Shown: positions 47,131-60,433, counted from the stretch's first letter. The stretch: DNA of 64,000 nucleotides from Rapana venosa (GCA_028751875.1 CM054135.1:61855097-61919096); one strand, 5' to 3'. The notes: generated by a model not told the origin, from the sequence alone. Translations and numbers: made by a program.

Positions 47131-50100
47131 TGGAACACTGTATAAATGGGGCAAAGTAGTAACACATTTAACAAAATGGGCAGAAAGCCTGTTCAGAGAA
47201 GTAGAAATGAGGAAAAGGTGACAGATCGAGAATGAGTAATTGTTGTTTTTGCTTTCTCCTTCCCATATTATGGCCCCAAAAGATGTATGCATTGGTTTAT
47301 TAGTGACTTAGATGATAGGGGCAAGTTCAGCTTGATATGTTTCAAGGCTTCAGATTTGTATAAGTATTTATTTGAGGGAAAAGAGAGCGAGGTGGTAAAA
47401 GAGTTGCAGATGAATACCTAACCGGAAATATTCTTTGATTTTGTTTTTTTGAGAGAACGTGTATAAAGTACCACTGAAAATGGGTGGCAGAATTAAATTG
47501 CTTTGTCAATTATTTTTTTTAAACCCAGTCCAAGACATTTCTGTATAATGTCCCTTGGTGTTCATGGGACCTGAATATTTTGATTTTAGAGCGAATTAAT
47601 TGCTTGAGAAAATACAAAGTTCCTGACATTTCTGTTGGCGTATTTGACAAATTTGTATTTTTTTCTTTTTGGAATGAGTGGTTTTTTGTTTTTTAATGAT
47701 TCAATGGTTGCTTGAGTTAGTATTCTGGTCTTGACATAACTTGCATTGAATTAAGGATTAGAAAGTTTGTTTTTATCGCTTTTTTGTGAGGATTAAAAAA
47801 AAAAATACTGCTGTCCTAACATTTCATTGTTTGTAGGAGTCGGTCGCCATTTGTGATGCATTTTTTTTTTATTTTATAAAGATTATGGTAAACAATTATT
47901 TAATGATGTGTTACAAATCTTCTCTTAATATTGTAGAAATGGCAATTTTTCCCCCATTGAATCGGATGAAATCATTATTTTTGTGATAATCTTCCCCTTC
48001 ATGCTATATACCTGGCAATGCTTTGCTGTGTCCTTCTTTAAATGTTTTAGTTATTGGAAAATAGGTAAATCTGTTCCATTACTCAGGCGGTTGATGGGTA
48101 GTGAAGTGTCGGACTTTCAAAATGTAAAATTGGAAAATAGCCTTTAATTTTGGCTGAAGTAGAAATACGAACTAAAAAAAATCACAGAATTCACAAAAGT
48201 GTTTTGTTTGTTTGGGGTTTTGTTAGTTTTTTTTAAAAGAATGTGCGTGCGTCGCGCGCGGTGTGTATGTGTGTGTATGTGTGTGTGTGTGTGTGTGTGT
48301 GCGTGCGTGCGTGCGTGTAGGGGATAGATATTGGGAAGAGACATCAGGTTGGAAGGAGAGGGAAGGAAGGGAGAGCACTTTAGGAGGGATATGGATGCAC
48401 ATTTAGAGCAGTGGAAATAGAACAAGACAGCTGGCTGATAAGATTTTTTTCTTAGCTTATTTGGGGTCTTTGATGGATGCAACCGGTCCAAAAAAAATTG
48501 AATAGATGCAACTTGTTCAAAAATGTCTCGGGCCGGAAATTGCTTTGACATCATTACTAGAAAGTTTTGTGGACACTGCACCACCGTAGCTGTTGATAGG
48601 GACCGGAGATTGATTCAAAACTCCAAGCTATTCCGAGCTGTGTGCCGTTGTGTCTATAGCTACATACCATTTGCTTGTCTGCTGTTGTGTCCACACGCAT
48701 TCTAACATTCAGACCGACCAGCTGACAGACGACCATTTCCCCGCTACTAACAGTTAACACTAACCCTTAACACTAACCCCAACCCTAACCCTGGCTTCCC
48801 CACATGTGGACACAAAAAGCAGGTAGACAATAGGTATGTGCTGACATAAATGGCAAAAAAATTTCCTCTTTCGGGTTTTAATGAACTTTTCTGAGAGTAA
48901 GTTGCATCTTTTTTGGGCTTTTTTTAGACCATGCTGTATATTGAAAAATAAAAAACGAACAGTAAAATGAAACTCGAAAATGATTATAATCAAATACTCC
49001 TACTGATTGTAAGATGAAGATATTGCATTCAGCTGCTAGGGTAGGTAGGGCAGTGTTAGAATTTTAGATAAAAGGATGCTAGGAAGAGGGGGGGGGAGGG
49101 GGGTAAGCTAGAATGTTGTGGTATATAGGGATGGGGAGAGAAGTGAGGATAGGGGGCAGGTTGATGGGAGGGTGGGGCCGGGGGCATTCTAGAAATTTAT
49201 TTAAAAGTAGATGGTGTGCGATTGAATAATCCTTCAAAAGGGCATATGCATTTTAGAACATTAATTTCAGAACAAAAATAGAGGGTGGTCGTTTTTTAAT
49301 GCATTATTGAATAATCATTAGGGGAGGGTACTGGGATATAGTGAGGATGCATTGCAGAAAAGGGGCGTTATCAAAGGAGGGGTAGAAAGTATGTTCAGGT
49401 GAGAGAGAGAGAGAGAGAGGGAGAGAGAGAGAGAGAGAGCGCACATGTGTGTGTGAGGGATATATAACAGGTTTTTGTCATCAGTGTATTGCACAAAAGC
49501 TGTATCCCGTTTAAGTTCCCTGTGTGTATGTTTTAAACATGTCTTTGATTTTTTAAAGTATGTGTACATGTCTTTTTGTTGTTGACAATCTAGCATTAAG
49601 AAAAGGCATTCTCCCCTTTGTTTATTGACAAAATCTGGTATTCGGGAATTTATTCCTGTCATTCTATAATGTGTGTACAAGGTTGAAGACATCTTGTATT
49701 GGTGTGTGCTGTTACCTTATTTCCTTTTGCTTAGCCATAGGCCAGGGGCATGCCCATTACCCGGGTTATAGCCCTCGTCTACATCTCTCCCAGCAGTCTG
49801 TAACATTATCAGCATAAACGTACTGTCACAGCCTTTTTGGGGGGGGGGGGGGGGGGGAGGGAGGGGGGGGCTGTGCTTTTAAGTCTGAAAAGTGTGGTGG
49901 AGAGGGGGGGGGGGGTGGAGGCCCCACAATGCAATTTAAAAAATATGGAAAGATTTTTGAAAAAAAGAATGAATGAAATGGTTGGAGACCCAACACAAAA
50001 ACTGTATTGGCAAAACGACAGTGAAAGAACTGATTAAAGCAGTGCTTGCTGCGCGATTTCTCTTTTTTACTCTGTGTCCATTTGAGCTAATTTTCTGCAG

Positions 50101-52621
50101 CTTCCTTTTAAATGTGTGTATTCTAAAATTCCATTGTGACAAACGTTGTGAAATAATGTTCTATCAGAAGTCTGCAGTAATAGTGTGATGGGGGGCTGTG
50201 CATTTTGTTCAGCTTTTATTATGACTTGAATTTTTTGCTCTTGTGAAACCAGAGTTCTGTAAAACTAGAAAATAGTTTAGCATGTGTGTGGTTTTTAGTG
50301 GTTGGTCGTGGAAGTTTTTACAAGCAGTTGTATGAAACACTTGGCTGTGTTAGTGGGGGTTTTGTGTGCTTGAAATCACTTTGCCCAAATAGAAAAAAAG
50401 TGCATTTCAGAAAAAGAAATGTTGGGACAGCTAGTCTTGTTCAAAGGTTTTGCTTTTCAGTGTTCTCTTTTATCGATCTTATCTTTGACATTTCGTGTTG
50501 ACAATATTGAGCACATTTCCTAGATTTGACTACCCAAACCTGATGTTTCATTTTACTTTTTTTGGGTGTGTACACCAATTTGAATTATTGAGCTGCTCGA
50601 AGTGATGCCCTTTATCTTTCCATTGTAAAATGGGGGTATAGTTAACTGTTGTGTTACCCACTATACCTGTAAACCATTACTCCAACATAGCATGACATAG
50701 TTAGTAGTGACTTGGTGGTTTTGCCTGTCTTGGGCTGTCTGTTCCCCCAGATGTAAGGGACACGTGTTTGTCCTGTGCTGTCTTTTTCGCCATTGGATTG
50801 CTTGACTTGGGTTTTTTGTTTATTTTTTTTTTATTCTTCTGCATAAACTAAAGTGCGACCCAGTAAAACTTTTTTATATTCCTTACATAATTATTTCCCT
50901 TGTTTGAATGAATTACACAATGCTTTTAAATTTACATGTTCAGTAATGTGAAGTTTTAAAAATTTTTTTGTGGGGGGTGGGGGGCGTTTAAAGTTTTCAA
51001 AATTTAGAGGCTTGAAATTTATGGGCTGTTGTGTAGTTGATTTAGTCGCATGTAACCATTTCAAACTAGGCCCACTTTTTCACCTTCAAGTGAATGATAG
51101 TACTGTGTAGCTTGTTGACTGTATCAATTCTTGATCACGACCTGAAGGACAGGGCTTAAATCATGAGTTTGACCTATCCTCTTTATGCGAATCTTTTAGA
51201 CATCGGTTTTGTAGTATATGGTAGACAGGTTTAAGTTATGCAGTTAATGCCCTCCCCTTTTTTGCTGCTCCTTCCCCCTGGGTCAAAATTAGTTTTATCT
51301 GCATTATGTTAAAATGTATTGCATTTGAAGCTGTTTTCCAATTGGTTTTACTCCCATGCAAGGGTGAGTTGGAAACCCCATTTTCCAGTAGCATTTTGGT
51401 TTTTTTCTTTTGTGTTGCATATGATTTTGTTGCTCTGTTAGTAGGCTTCATCTGAAAAACAAAATAGAATACTAGAATCCCAACTGAAAATGTACAAAGG
51501 TGTGGATACTTTTACATCCCCAATTTACCTCATGTGCTTTGGCCATCCGAATAATTGGAGAAAATGTTCCTTCATAAGATAAAGTTTACTGTAACTACTG
51601 ACGCTTCCATTTTTCCTAAAATGTTCCTTCATAAGATAAACAAAATGTTTACTGTAATTACTGTTGCTTCCATTGTTCCTGTTTGTGGTGAGCACACACC
51701 ACTGGCACTGGCACTGGCACCCAACTGACATTCTTTCCTGAGAAAAAAGATTTGCACAACTCGTGCTTTTTGTCACTTCATTATTTTGAAAGCATATAGC
51801 CATTGTGGTCTTGAGATTTCAAATGATAGTGTGAAAATTCTAAAGCAAACAAAAGTCAGTTGGTTGGTCATTGTGTCGCGCTGCTGGTCAGAGCATTGGG
51901 AAAAGCCTACCTCCCCCCTTCAGCCAAAAAAGAGAGGCTGGAGTTAGGGTTGGGTAGCCGGCTCGCAGCTGAAATAAAACAAAAGGAAAAGGAAGCTTCA
52001 GAATGACTTAACATTGTCAAACCTTGATGAAAAATGTAAATAAGTGCAAAAATCATGACTGTGAATAAAACGAAAACTTGACGGAAAGTCTTTGTTCAGA
52101 GTTTCATTTATGACTGACTGTATGTTTACAAGTGTGGAGTAAGTGCACAAGATCTAGGATAATTGATATTCACTTATCTGTAGAGGTCTCTCTTCTAGCT
52201 CGTTCTTATGCTTTCATTTATCTAGTAGTTGTTCATTCATTTACTGATTTTTCCCCCTCTGTTTGATGAGGGCCTAGTTGTAAAGAAGCTACTGGCTTAT
52301 CCAAGTGCCCTCAATAAAACCTCTCTCTCTCTCTGCCTCACTCTGTCTCTCTCTGTCTCTCTCTGTCTCTGTCAGAACTTTATTGAAAATATTAGTAATT
52401 AAAAGTGAATCACCTCCAAGATTAAGATTGTTTCCATCTGCACTCAGCAGTTGTTTGTTTTGTTTGATTTTTTCTTTCAGTGAACATTTCATGTAGTACC
52501 AGTATTGTTTCTTGATCATGTTATATATTATGTCAGAATGTTCGTTTCCCCCATGAAAGGGGCTGTTGGCCTGTATTCATTAAATTTCAGAGTTCTGTCT
52601 CTGTCTGTGTCTGTCTGTCTG

Positions 52622-52659
<38 letters not shown>

Positions 52660-52783
52660 TTTCTCGTAGAGAGATTGAAATGAATAGTGTGAGAACAGTA
52701 GGGCAGGAACATAGAAGATGAGGCAACGAGAAAAAAAAGGAAAAAAATGTGCATGAAACTGAAAAGGCTTTTAACCTGGGCCA
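47131..52783. other. Long non-coding stretch with microsatellites only
   Basis: No gene is seen. Items noticed: GT/GC microsatellite (48242-48318), telomere-like patch (48745-48795), GA microsatellite (about 49398-49440), G run (about 49840-49857), a 60-bp tandem duplication around 51560-51680 sharing AAATGTTCCTTCATAAGATA, and CT/TCTG patches (52320-52375, 52600-52665). Short open frames are unremarkable. Confidence 0.65.
48745..48795. repeat. Short telomere-like patch
   Basis: AACACTAACCC, TTAACACTAACCCC and AACCCTAACCCTGG sit in tandem. This is a degenerate form of the complement of TTAGGG repeats. Confidence 0.55.
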
Positions 52784-52893
52784 TATCCCTGAAGTTAAAA
52801 TGGGGCTACCTTCATGGTGGGCAAAAACGGTTGCATGCCCAAAATCTCACCATTGGTGAGCCTCGGAGCTCTAGCCAAGAACGAAAACAAAGC
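52784..52893 (+). repeat. SINE-A tail fragment
   Basis: ATCCCTGAAGTTAAAATGGG is followed by CACCATTGGTGAGCCTCGGA and GCTCTAGCCAAGAACGAAAA. This is the SINE-A 3' end only. Confidence 0.8.
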
Positions 52894-53090
52894 GGTATAC
52901 CATACAATACAACACAACACAACACAACACAATACAATACATTGATATAAAATGAAGTACAGTAACATTGCACTTCTGCAAATCTCATTTTAAACATATG
53001 TGGCATGGACAGAAATTTAAAGAATATAATTATATTGAATTTATACATGTGCTGTTAATCTCATTTAAAACACACACTCACACTCACACT

Positions 53091-53122
<32 letters not shown>

Positions 53123-54371
53123 AACAAATATGTGTGGCACGGATAGAAATTGAAAGAATTAAAGAATATTGAATTTATACATGTGCATAATTATCTACAA
53201 TGATTATTGGAAACGCCCAGTAGAATGTCATGGTCCTCACTCCCAGCTTCGGTTATAGCTTGCTTGGCATAATTATTCTGGTGGAATTTTATAGCTTGGA
53301 TGGTATAGTGACACGTTTCTTCGTCAAAACAAAAGCATTGCTCAAAATCAGTTGTTTGCCTGATCTTTAACTGGTTTTATTTTGGCTGTGGTTGTAGGGG
53401 GCTATCAGTATAAATAGCATGAAGACCTTCTGGAAATTTATCTTGTATACACTATTACACCTTCTCACAGTCCTTAAATCAGAAATCTCCAATGGGACGT
53501 AAATTTCATCATAACTGGAAATTCTGTGCTACAAATTCCCGCATTTCTATTCCACTTGTTGTTTCTTCATTGTTTCTTTTCTTACTGTCATCTCCTTTTC
53601 TATTTTCTGCCTTCACGGTCCATTACCCTCACTTATTTGAAATTCTTTTTTAAAAACCCCAACAACAAACAATTCACTCGCACACGGAAGTCGGATGTGC
53701 TGGGCCTGACTTGTCAGGTGCTTAGAGGCAGCGCAACGCGTTTTTCGCTCATATGACAGATAATGGTTGCTGTATGAACAGTACCGCAAGTGTTGGCATC
53801 TTCTGCTAGGGGTGTGAGTGTGTGTGCGTGTGCGCGCGTGTGCGTGTGTGTGTGTGTGTGTGAAGTTAACAGGGGTAAAGATACAATCTTACATTTAAAC
53901 AGCCATAATTTACTAGAAACAAAACTCTATAAAATCAATGGTAAACAATGGTTGATTCTCTCAAAACGTTAACCCAAATCTAGGCATTTTGATCGCCTCT
54001 ATAATGATGCGCAAGGTTTCCAGGCGGGAAAGAGGCACTGGTATTAAGCAAAAAAGTAAGAGTAATCTTGAGAAGCTCGTGTACAATCTACAAGTTTTAA
54101 AACAACATGGAAAGGAGAAAACAAAATGGTAGACCTAATAGCTAGATATTGTGACATCTCTCTCTCTCTCTCTCTCCTCTCCTCTCCTCTCCTCATGCCC
54201 TTTTTCTCGTCCAATCCAATAGGTTTTATCGTGGATGTTGTTTTTATTGCAGGAGATCATAAGTACTATTATAAGCGATATTGTTTTAGTTTGATAGTCC
54301 AGTTGATTATGTGCTTTTGTGTATAGGGTTTTATTTGTTTGAATAATTGTTTCTTTATTATTGTTTTTCTG
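52894..54371. other. Non-coding DNA, nothing recognised
   Basis: AACAC and CA microsatellites near 52905-52940 and 53072-53118. A pair of short duplicated segments lies around 52990-53180, sharing ATGTGTGGCA and ATATTGAATTTATACATGTG. No gene-like frame is seen. Confidence 0.65.
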
Positions 54372-54926
54372 TTTGATTGAATGTGTTTTTCCCCTTCCCC
54401 TTTCATACTCCACCCCCACCCCCATCCTTTCCAATGCTTTTTAAAATTATTTTTATTATTGTTATGTTGTCTCATGGTGATGGGGATTATTTGTTATATT
54501 GTTGTCTCATGGTGATGGGTGATTATTGTTATTATTGTATCTCTATTATAATTATCATTATCATTGTCTTATTTGACTTATTTTGCTTGCTTGATAGTTA
54601 TTGTGTGAATATATTATATTTGAAAAGGCTACTTGAAGAGTATGAGCACAAATGAGCACACGTTTGCGTGGGTGGAGGAGGAGAGGAGGGATGTCATTGC
54701 AGGCAATATTGTCAGTAATGAGGCAATGAATACGTTGTATTTTCTAACGTTTTGTTTCTGTACCTTTTATTTTCTAAAGTATGAAGTGAAAGAATGGATG
54801 ATATAGTAGGTGAAGTAATTTGTTTGACGTTTTATGATTTTTATTGTTTTTAATTCTTAAAACATTCTTTACCTAAATGTGTGCGTGTGTACGCGTGCGC
54901 GCACGTGTGTATGAGTGAGTGAGTGA

Positions 54927-54959
<33 letters not shown>

Positions 54960-55190
54960 CCTGTGTATGTATATGTGTGTAATTTGTATTGTCCAATGTA
55001 GGCCTATTATCTTATTGGTTTTCCTCTTTTTACTGGTTCAATTTGTTGGTAAAGGTTGCAATAATGTAGTATTTCAGTACTATCATTAAGAAATTTGTTC
55101 TTAGATAGATGGCTTGATGAAAAAAAAAGCAAAAATACATTGCTTATTCAATGTACCATCTGAAAATACAAATGTGACTTAACTCGATCA
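54372..55190 (+). repeat. LINE-G 3' region, long copy
   Basis: This is the sense-orientation counterpart of 35788-36545, with TTGTCTCATGGTGATGGG twice, a GT-rich middle, and the end TTAGATAGATGGCTTGATGA then TTCAATGTACCATCTG. It ends about 660 bp before the PAWR start codon. Confidence 0.7.
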
Positions 55191-55559
55191 TTATTGGAAA
55201 CTTTTAGAAATTAAAATGTAGGGGCTAAGTCTCTCTTTTTTTCTTTCTTGTAAAGCTCAGCATACATTTAGAATTTTCAGTGTGTGTTGGCTAGGCCTAC
55301 AATATGTTGTACTTATAGTTTTTAGATCTACATCACCAGACGCACTGTGATGTGGATACATTCGTGGCATGTTTGTTTACCACTGACATACAGTAACAGC
55401 ACGTGTACACATTGTGTGACTGTTCATTGGTATGTTTTTTTCGCGCGCGCGTGCGCGTGTATGTGTGTGTTCACATTTTGAATGCATTCATCTGTAGACT
55501 GATGCGGCATAGGTGACTGCAATCAGATTCGCATAGAATCTGTCAAGGCTAGGACTAGC

Positions 55560-55848
55560 CCATTACGAAAACCGCAATTAGAGTCAGTGTGCGTCTCGGC
55601 TAACCCAAGCACGCTGCAGGCATTGGTCATGCACCTGCTTGAATGGAACATCGATTGGACAAGTCAGCTGTGTCGTGTGAGTGTTGTGGCAGCCACTGGA
55701 CAACTTGGCTGATCCTAAAAATAACCCAAAGCTCTTGCATACATTGAAATTCCTGTCACCGTGATCATTTCCGGCAGAGTGTGAGTGTGTGTGGTTGGGT
55801 GCAGCCGTTCTCGATTTGATTGTCAGACGACACAGAAAAAAACCCAGC
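55560..55848 (+). promoter_or_regulatory. PAWR promoter and 5' UTR region (inferred)
   Basis: Upstream of the PAWR ATG, the sequence is less repetitive than its surroundings. It contains two CCAAT-type ATTGG motifs (near 55622 and 55653), a perfect MEF2-type CTAAAAATAA at 55715-55724 and an ETS-type TTCCGG at 55769-55774. No convincing TATA box is seen. The transcription start site cannot be fixed. Confidence 0.4.
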
Positions 55849-56217
55849 ATGGCGTCCAGTTCAGTGAGTCAAGAGAGTCTTGATTTTGACGACGATTTTG
55901 ATACCATGGCTCGACGGAATCGTATTCGAACTCATCGAGGACGAATCATGCCACATCGAAGCGGTGAAAGGGAGGGAGGAGGTGGTGGTAGCGGAGATTT
56001 TCATGACGGTGGTGGTCGAGATCGCGATCAGCATTTTGGTGGTGATGTAGGTGATGGCGGTGATCATGATTCGCCGACCAGAGGTGCGGCTGCTCGTCTG
56101 AAAGACAAGCAGAGGAACAGAGCGAACCATCACAAAGGTAAACCAGGCCCGAAAGACAAACGAAAGTTGAGAGAAAAGAGGAGAAGCACAGGTGTTGTTC
56201 ATCTGCCGTCAACTGAG
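55849..56217 (+). CDS. PAWR: Par-4 (PRKC apoptosis WT1 regulator), exon 1
   Basis: The exon encodes 123 residues from ATG 55849 (context CCCAGCATGG) to the donor GAG|GTATGA. An upstream in-frame GTG at 55789 is not a eukaryotic start. The N-terminus has an acidic DFDDDFD patch (residues 12-18), an Arg-rich part, and a Gly/Asp-rich low-complexity middle. It ends in KDKRKLREKRRSTGVV (102-117). That basic block is the hallmark of the Par-4 SAC domain and nuclear localisation signal. Thr114 in RRST sits where the PKA-phosphorylated Thr of vertebrate Par-4 is found. The ELNNNL-like SPRY-binding motif and the caspase site EEPD of mammalian Par-4 are not visible. Par-4 is a pro-apoptotic regulator that also binds myosin phosphatase. 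The family call is strong for the SAC core. The N-terminus is divergent. Confidence 0.88.
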
Positions 56218-56512
56218 GTATGATTTGCTTGCTCTCTCTCTCTCTCTCTCTCTTGCTCGCTCGCTCTTGATTTGTCTGAGTTGATCTCTCTGTCTCTGTC
56301 TCTGTCCCTGTCCCTGACACTGTCTGTCTGTCTCAGTGCCTGTCTGTCTGTCTCTCATTAAAATATTCAAGTTCCAGTTGACTTCTCTCTGCTTTTTCAA
56401 TTTTCATATTTTGTGAGTTGTCTGCCTGTTTATGATCCTTCCTCCATCCCTCAGTGCTTTAACCTCCCCCTGCACATTTCCTTGTATGTCATACTGACAT
56501 AGCCTACTGGCT

Positions 56513-56549
<37 letters not shown>

Positions 56550-57087
56550 ACACACACACGAACAGGGACACTCACTGACACACTTACACATGCTCATAGT
56601 CATACACACATGTATATATATGCTCATGCACACACATACATGCTCATGCACACACATACATGCTCATGCACACACACACATAGACACACAGACACATACA
56701 CATGTGTTCACACACTGTCTCTGTCTCTCTCTCTCTCTCTGTGTCTCTGAGCTCTGAGCTCTTAATCTGTGCCTTTTATTGTCTGAGTTGATTTGTCTGC
56801 CTCTGTCCCTGTCCCTGTCACTGACACTGTCTCAGTGTCTGTCTGTCCCAGTGTCTGTCTGTCTGAGTCTTTCTCTCATTAAAATATTTGAGTTCCAGTT
56901 GAGTTCTCTCTGTAGTCTCTGCTTTTTCAATTTTCATAGTTTGTGAGTTGTCTGCATGTATTGTTTATGACCCCTTCCTCCATCCCTCAGTGCTTTAACC
57001 TCCTCCATGCACATGTCCTTGTATGTCACATACTCATACTGACATTGCCAACTGGCTTTCACACACAGTGACACACACACACACCAC

Positions 57088-57310
57088 ACAGTCATACGGA
57101 TGAGACTATAAACCGAGGCCCTGTGTTCGAACGCATGCAGAACGTCTTGCGCACATGTTAAATCCTGTTCCACTTTTTGGAAGAGTAGGCTATTGTGTGC
57201 CGGTGGAAACAGATGGCAAAATTTACAAAACCGCATACACATGGGGACTAGATGTAAAAAAGCACGAGTGCTTATTCCATTATCCTTGATATAAAAGAAT
57301 AAATAAAATT
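57088..57310 (+). repeat. SINE-B, head missing
   Basis: Begins at the central domain (GGATGAGACTATAAACCGAG) and runs to TTATTCCATTATCCTTGATA and an ATAAA tail. It is flanked by CA microsatellites on both sides. Confidence 0.88.
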
Positions 57311-58619
57311 AAAAAAAATAAATAATTACACACACACACACACACACACACTGACACACACATGCTCATGAATACACACATGCTCATGCACACACATACA
57401 ATGATACATGCTCTGAATGCACACACATACATGTATGCTCATGCACACATTTGTGTGCACACAGTGACACACACACATGACACACAGACACATACACAAA
57501 CACACACACATACACACATGTACACACACTCTCTCTCTCTGTCTAGTGTCTCTCTGTGTGTCTCTCTAGTCTCTCTCTCTGTGTCAGTCTGTGCAATCAA
57601 TACATATATTAATTCCCCCCCCCCCCCCTTTATTTCTAATTGAGTTACAGGCAAGAATCATTTCAATTTTCAAGATAGTTATTCGTTTGTAATATTGTAG
57701 TTCTGAGAAAATTTTATTTGTAACACATATATATATATAAGTCTACACATCGACAGTTGACAGAGAATGAGATGAGTTAGATAGACTTTAGTATAGAGTA
57801 CATGATAGTATTGATACGTGTTATATTGTAAAATTTGTTAATTAATACAAGTATATAATTTATATTCTTATCATATTCATTTTTAAATAAATTAAGTAGG
57901 CCTAATGAAATTTTAAATCTAGATTCATTCTGTACAGTAATCAGTATGCACACTTGTAAAAGTTGAACTGATGTTGTGATGTTCTCACTGGTGCCACTAA
58001 GGTAAAGTTACAGGAAAAACATCAACTACTGCTTATAACTGCATAGTAGTAGCAGTAGTACTAGTACAATATTTACTGTATTTATAATGTATTGTATTCA
58101 TGAGTTCAGGAGTGGGGTACATCCACATTTCTGTCAATGTCATAAAAATTAGTAGAGCTTATTATAATCTGTATCCTGCTATCCACCGTTCAAGGGACAC
58201 TCTGAAACTGTGAAAGCTCTGACTGTAGTACCTTGTTCCTTAACTGTTGTCGTGTTGAGTGTTGAGGGTGTGATTGTGGTGTTCTAAATCTATGCACAAA
58301 TTCACTAATTTTCTATGGGTTACGTGTGTCAGTCTGGCAAAATCCTACCAACCTGGCAACCAAACAAGCAAGCAAATATATTTAACACTAATGTTGAGTT
58401 ATTCTATATTATATAACACAACAGTATAAGCTAAGTATAACTTTTTAAAGTAACTAATCAACAGTATAAGCTAAGTATAAGTAACTAATCAATCAAACAA
58501 TTAAAGAAGCAAGCAAGAGTGAGAACTTCATGTTGAACAATAGTTCTACTTCTACCAACTATTAGTATTGTAGTAGTAGTACTACTGGGGCCAGTGGTGG
58601 CTAAAAATACTGTAAACAG

Positions 58620-58660
<41 letters not shown>

Positions 58661-58834
58661 AGACATGTACTGATGTAGTGATGAGGCATATACTCAGATT
58701 AATTAGTCAATAACTTGAATAAGTGAGTGAAGGCATTCGACAACATCCCAATTTTTGTATTTTAATCAGTGTGTGTTGTATTTTTTACCACTTAAGTCAT
58801 GGCAGAGTTCTCTAAATTATGAAACTTACTTACT

Positions 58835-59215
58835 TAGGCTTCTCTTCCTGGGAAGAGGGCTGTTCCACAAGAGCAGTGGCACTCAATAGTTTTTTCCCCT
58901 CTGCCTGCATACATTTGTTTCCCTATCATAGTGGCTTTGTTTCTGCGAATTTTTGCCAGGTCCAGGTCTCTTGTTGCCATGGGTTCTTTTACATGCGCTA
59001 ATGTGCATGTGTTACACACAGGACATTGGTTTATGGTCTCATCTGAAAGACTAGCACCCAGACCATCATTCCTGGTCTAGTGCTGCAGCAGATGGAGGAA
59101 AAGTTTTGGGTGCAAACAGGGATCGATCTGTCACACTCTGTGAACATGGACTTTTCACTTTCAAGGCAGGTGCGTTTCCTCTTGACCACGGATCCACCTG
59201 TTTACTATAGTATAA
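58835..59215 (-). repeat. SINE-F, tRNA-derived with metazoan-type domain
   Basis: On the - strand this runs from a tRNA-like head (GTGGATCCGTGGTCAAGAGG, then CAGATCGATCCC) to TTTCAGATGAGACCATAAAC, GCATGTAAAAGAACCCATGG and CAACAAGAGACCTGG. I recognise the last block as a domain found in SINEs of many invertebrates (from memory). It shares GATGAGAC-TAAACC with the SINE-A/B central domain, so the families are related there. Confidence 0.7.
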
Positions 59216-60153
59216 TCCATGACTCACTCAGCCAGTCAGGTGAGATTGATGGAGTTTGAAGACTGTTGATCACTGACAAACAACCCAGGACTGGAAAACA
59301 GATAATTTTTGCTACTCAGGATCTGTATCAGTATATTAATTATGAAGGTTGTGAGGTTAATATGTGTATGACTAGTAGACTCAGTAGTGTGACGGTAGAC
59401 AGTACTATGACTCGATGAGGAAGAAAAATGAAGGGATGGACAAAATTTTCCTATCAGTATATATGGTGATTACTCAACTCAGTCAGGTTCTGAGGCTGTC
59501 AGTGTGTCACTAACTAGAGGCAGATCCAATAGAAACATTACATAATACTTTATAATTATAGTTTCTGTTTTGTGAGATCTTTGTTGGTTTAAGTTAACTA
59601 TTATTATAAAGCATGCATGACAACTTGATGTTGAATAAAAACCCTCCCATGAACTACGATTTTATGGAGAATCTTGCCACGCCATAATCAATTCTTTAGT
59701 AAGTGGTATCACACAATCTTTGGATCAGTCAAAACTTGCTTACTGTAAACAATATTAAAATAAAAAATAAAATTCCAGCCGGTGTGGGTCATTTGGTTAA
59801 ATTACATCCTGATTCAAGCTTGCTTAAAATTAGTAAAGCTCTAAATTAGTAAATAACAACCATAATAATTAGTAAAACGATATAGAGTTGATAGCTGGCA
59901 AGAATGAAGAATGACCTCAAGATTTGGCAGGAAAGTCTTTTCCATTTTCTTTTCAAATACTCAGGAACAGTCACACTCTTACTCTTAGTCTTATTGAAAG
60001 TTATTCATTGAATTTTATATTTTAGCTGTACTTAAACCTCAGTAGAACCTCTGTTATGTAACAGTACTTAGTTTTACTGTCATCGTGTGATCCAGGAAAT
60101 GTGGATCTTTTGCTAATATAGGTCTATCTATGAGGAAAGTACCTGTCATGGAT

Positions 60154-60433
60154 GAGGATGATATTGCTCAGTGGTCAGAGTGCTTGCTTTTCCCCAAGCT
60201 AAGGTTAAGCAGCATTGAGCGGGGTTACCAAGATTACCAAGTGGATGGGTGACCGTTTGGCGTTTGTGCACCTTGGCTTTAGAACAGTCCCCCAGTTCAC
60301 CCAGCCGTAAATGGGTACCTGCCCGCTCCAGGGTCAGGGAAGGTAAAGCAGTGAGGGAGAGGAGATGCTGGCCCCTGGAGAAGCCGAGGTCTTTGATGCC
60401 TCGTTCCATGGTTAAGGGAACATCTTTACCTTT
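60154..60433 (+). repeat. SINE-C with perfect 13-bp target-site duplication
   Basis: ACCTGTCATGGAT at 60141-60153 is repeated exactly at 60434-60446. The element between has TTGCTCAGTGGTCAGAGTGC, GGATGGGTGACCG and a tail ending CATCTTTACCTTT. A 10-bp internal addition and a deletion of the GGGCGCCGCCC part distinguish it. The intact duplication suggests a relatively young insertion in PAWR intron 1. Confidence 0.95.

Noticed and set aside
55789..55848. N-terminal extension of Par-4 from an upstream in-frame codon
   Set aside because: The codon is GTG, not ATG. The ATG at 55849 has a good context and is taken as the start.
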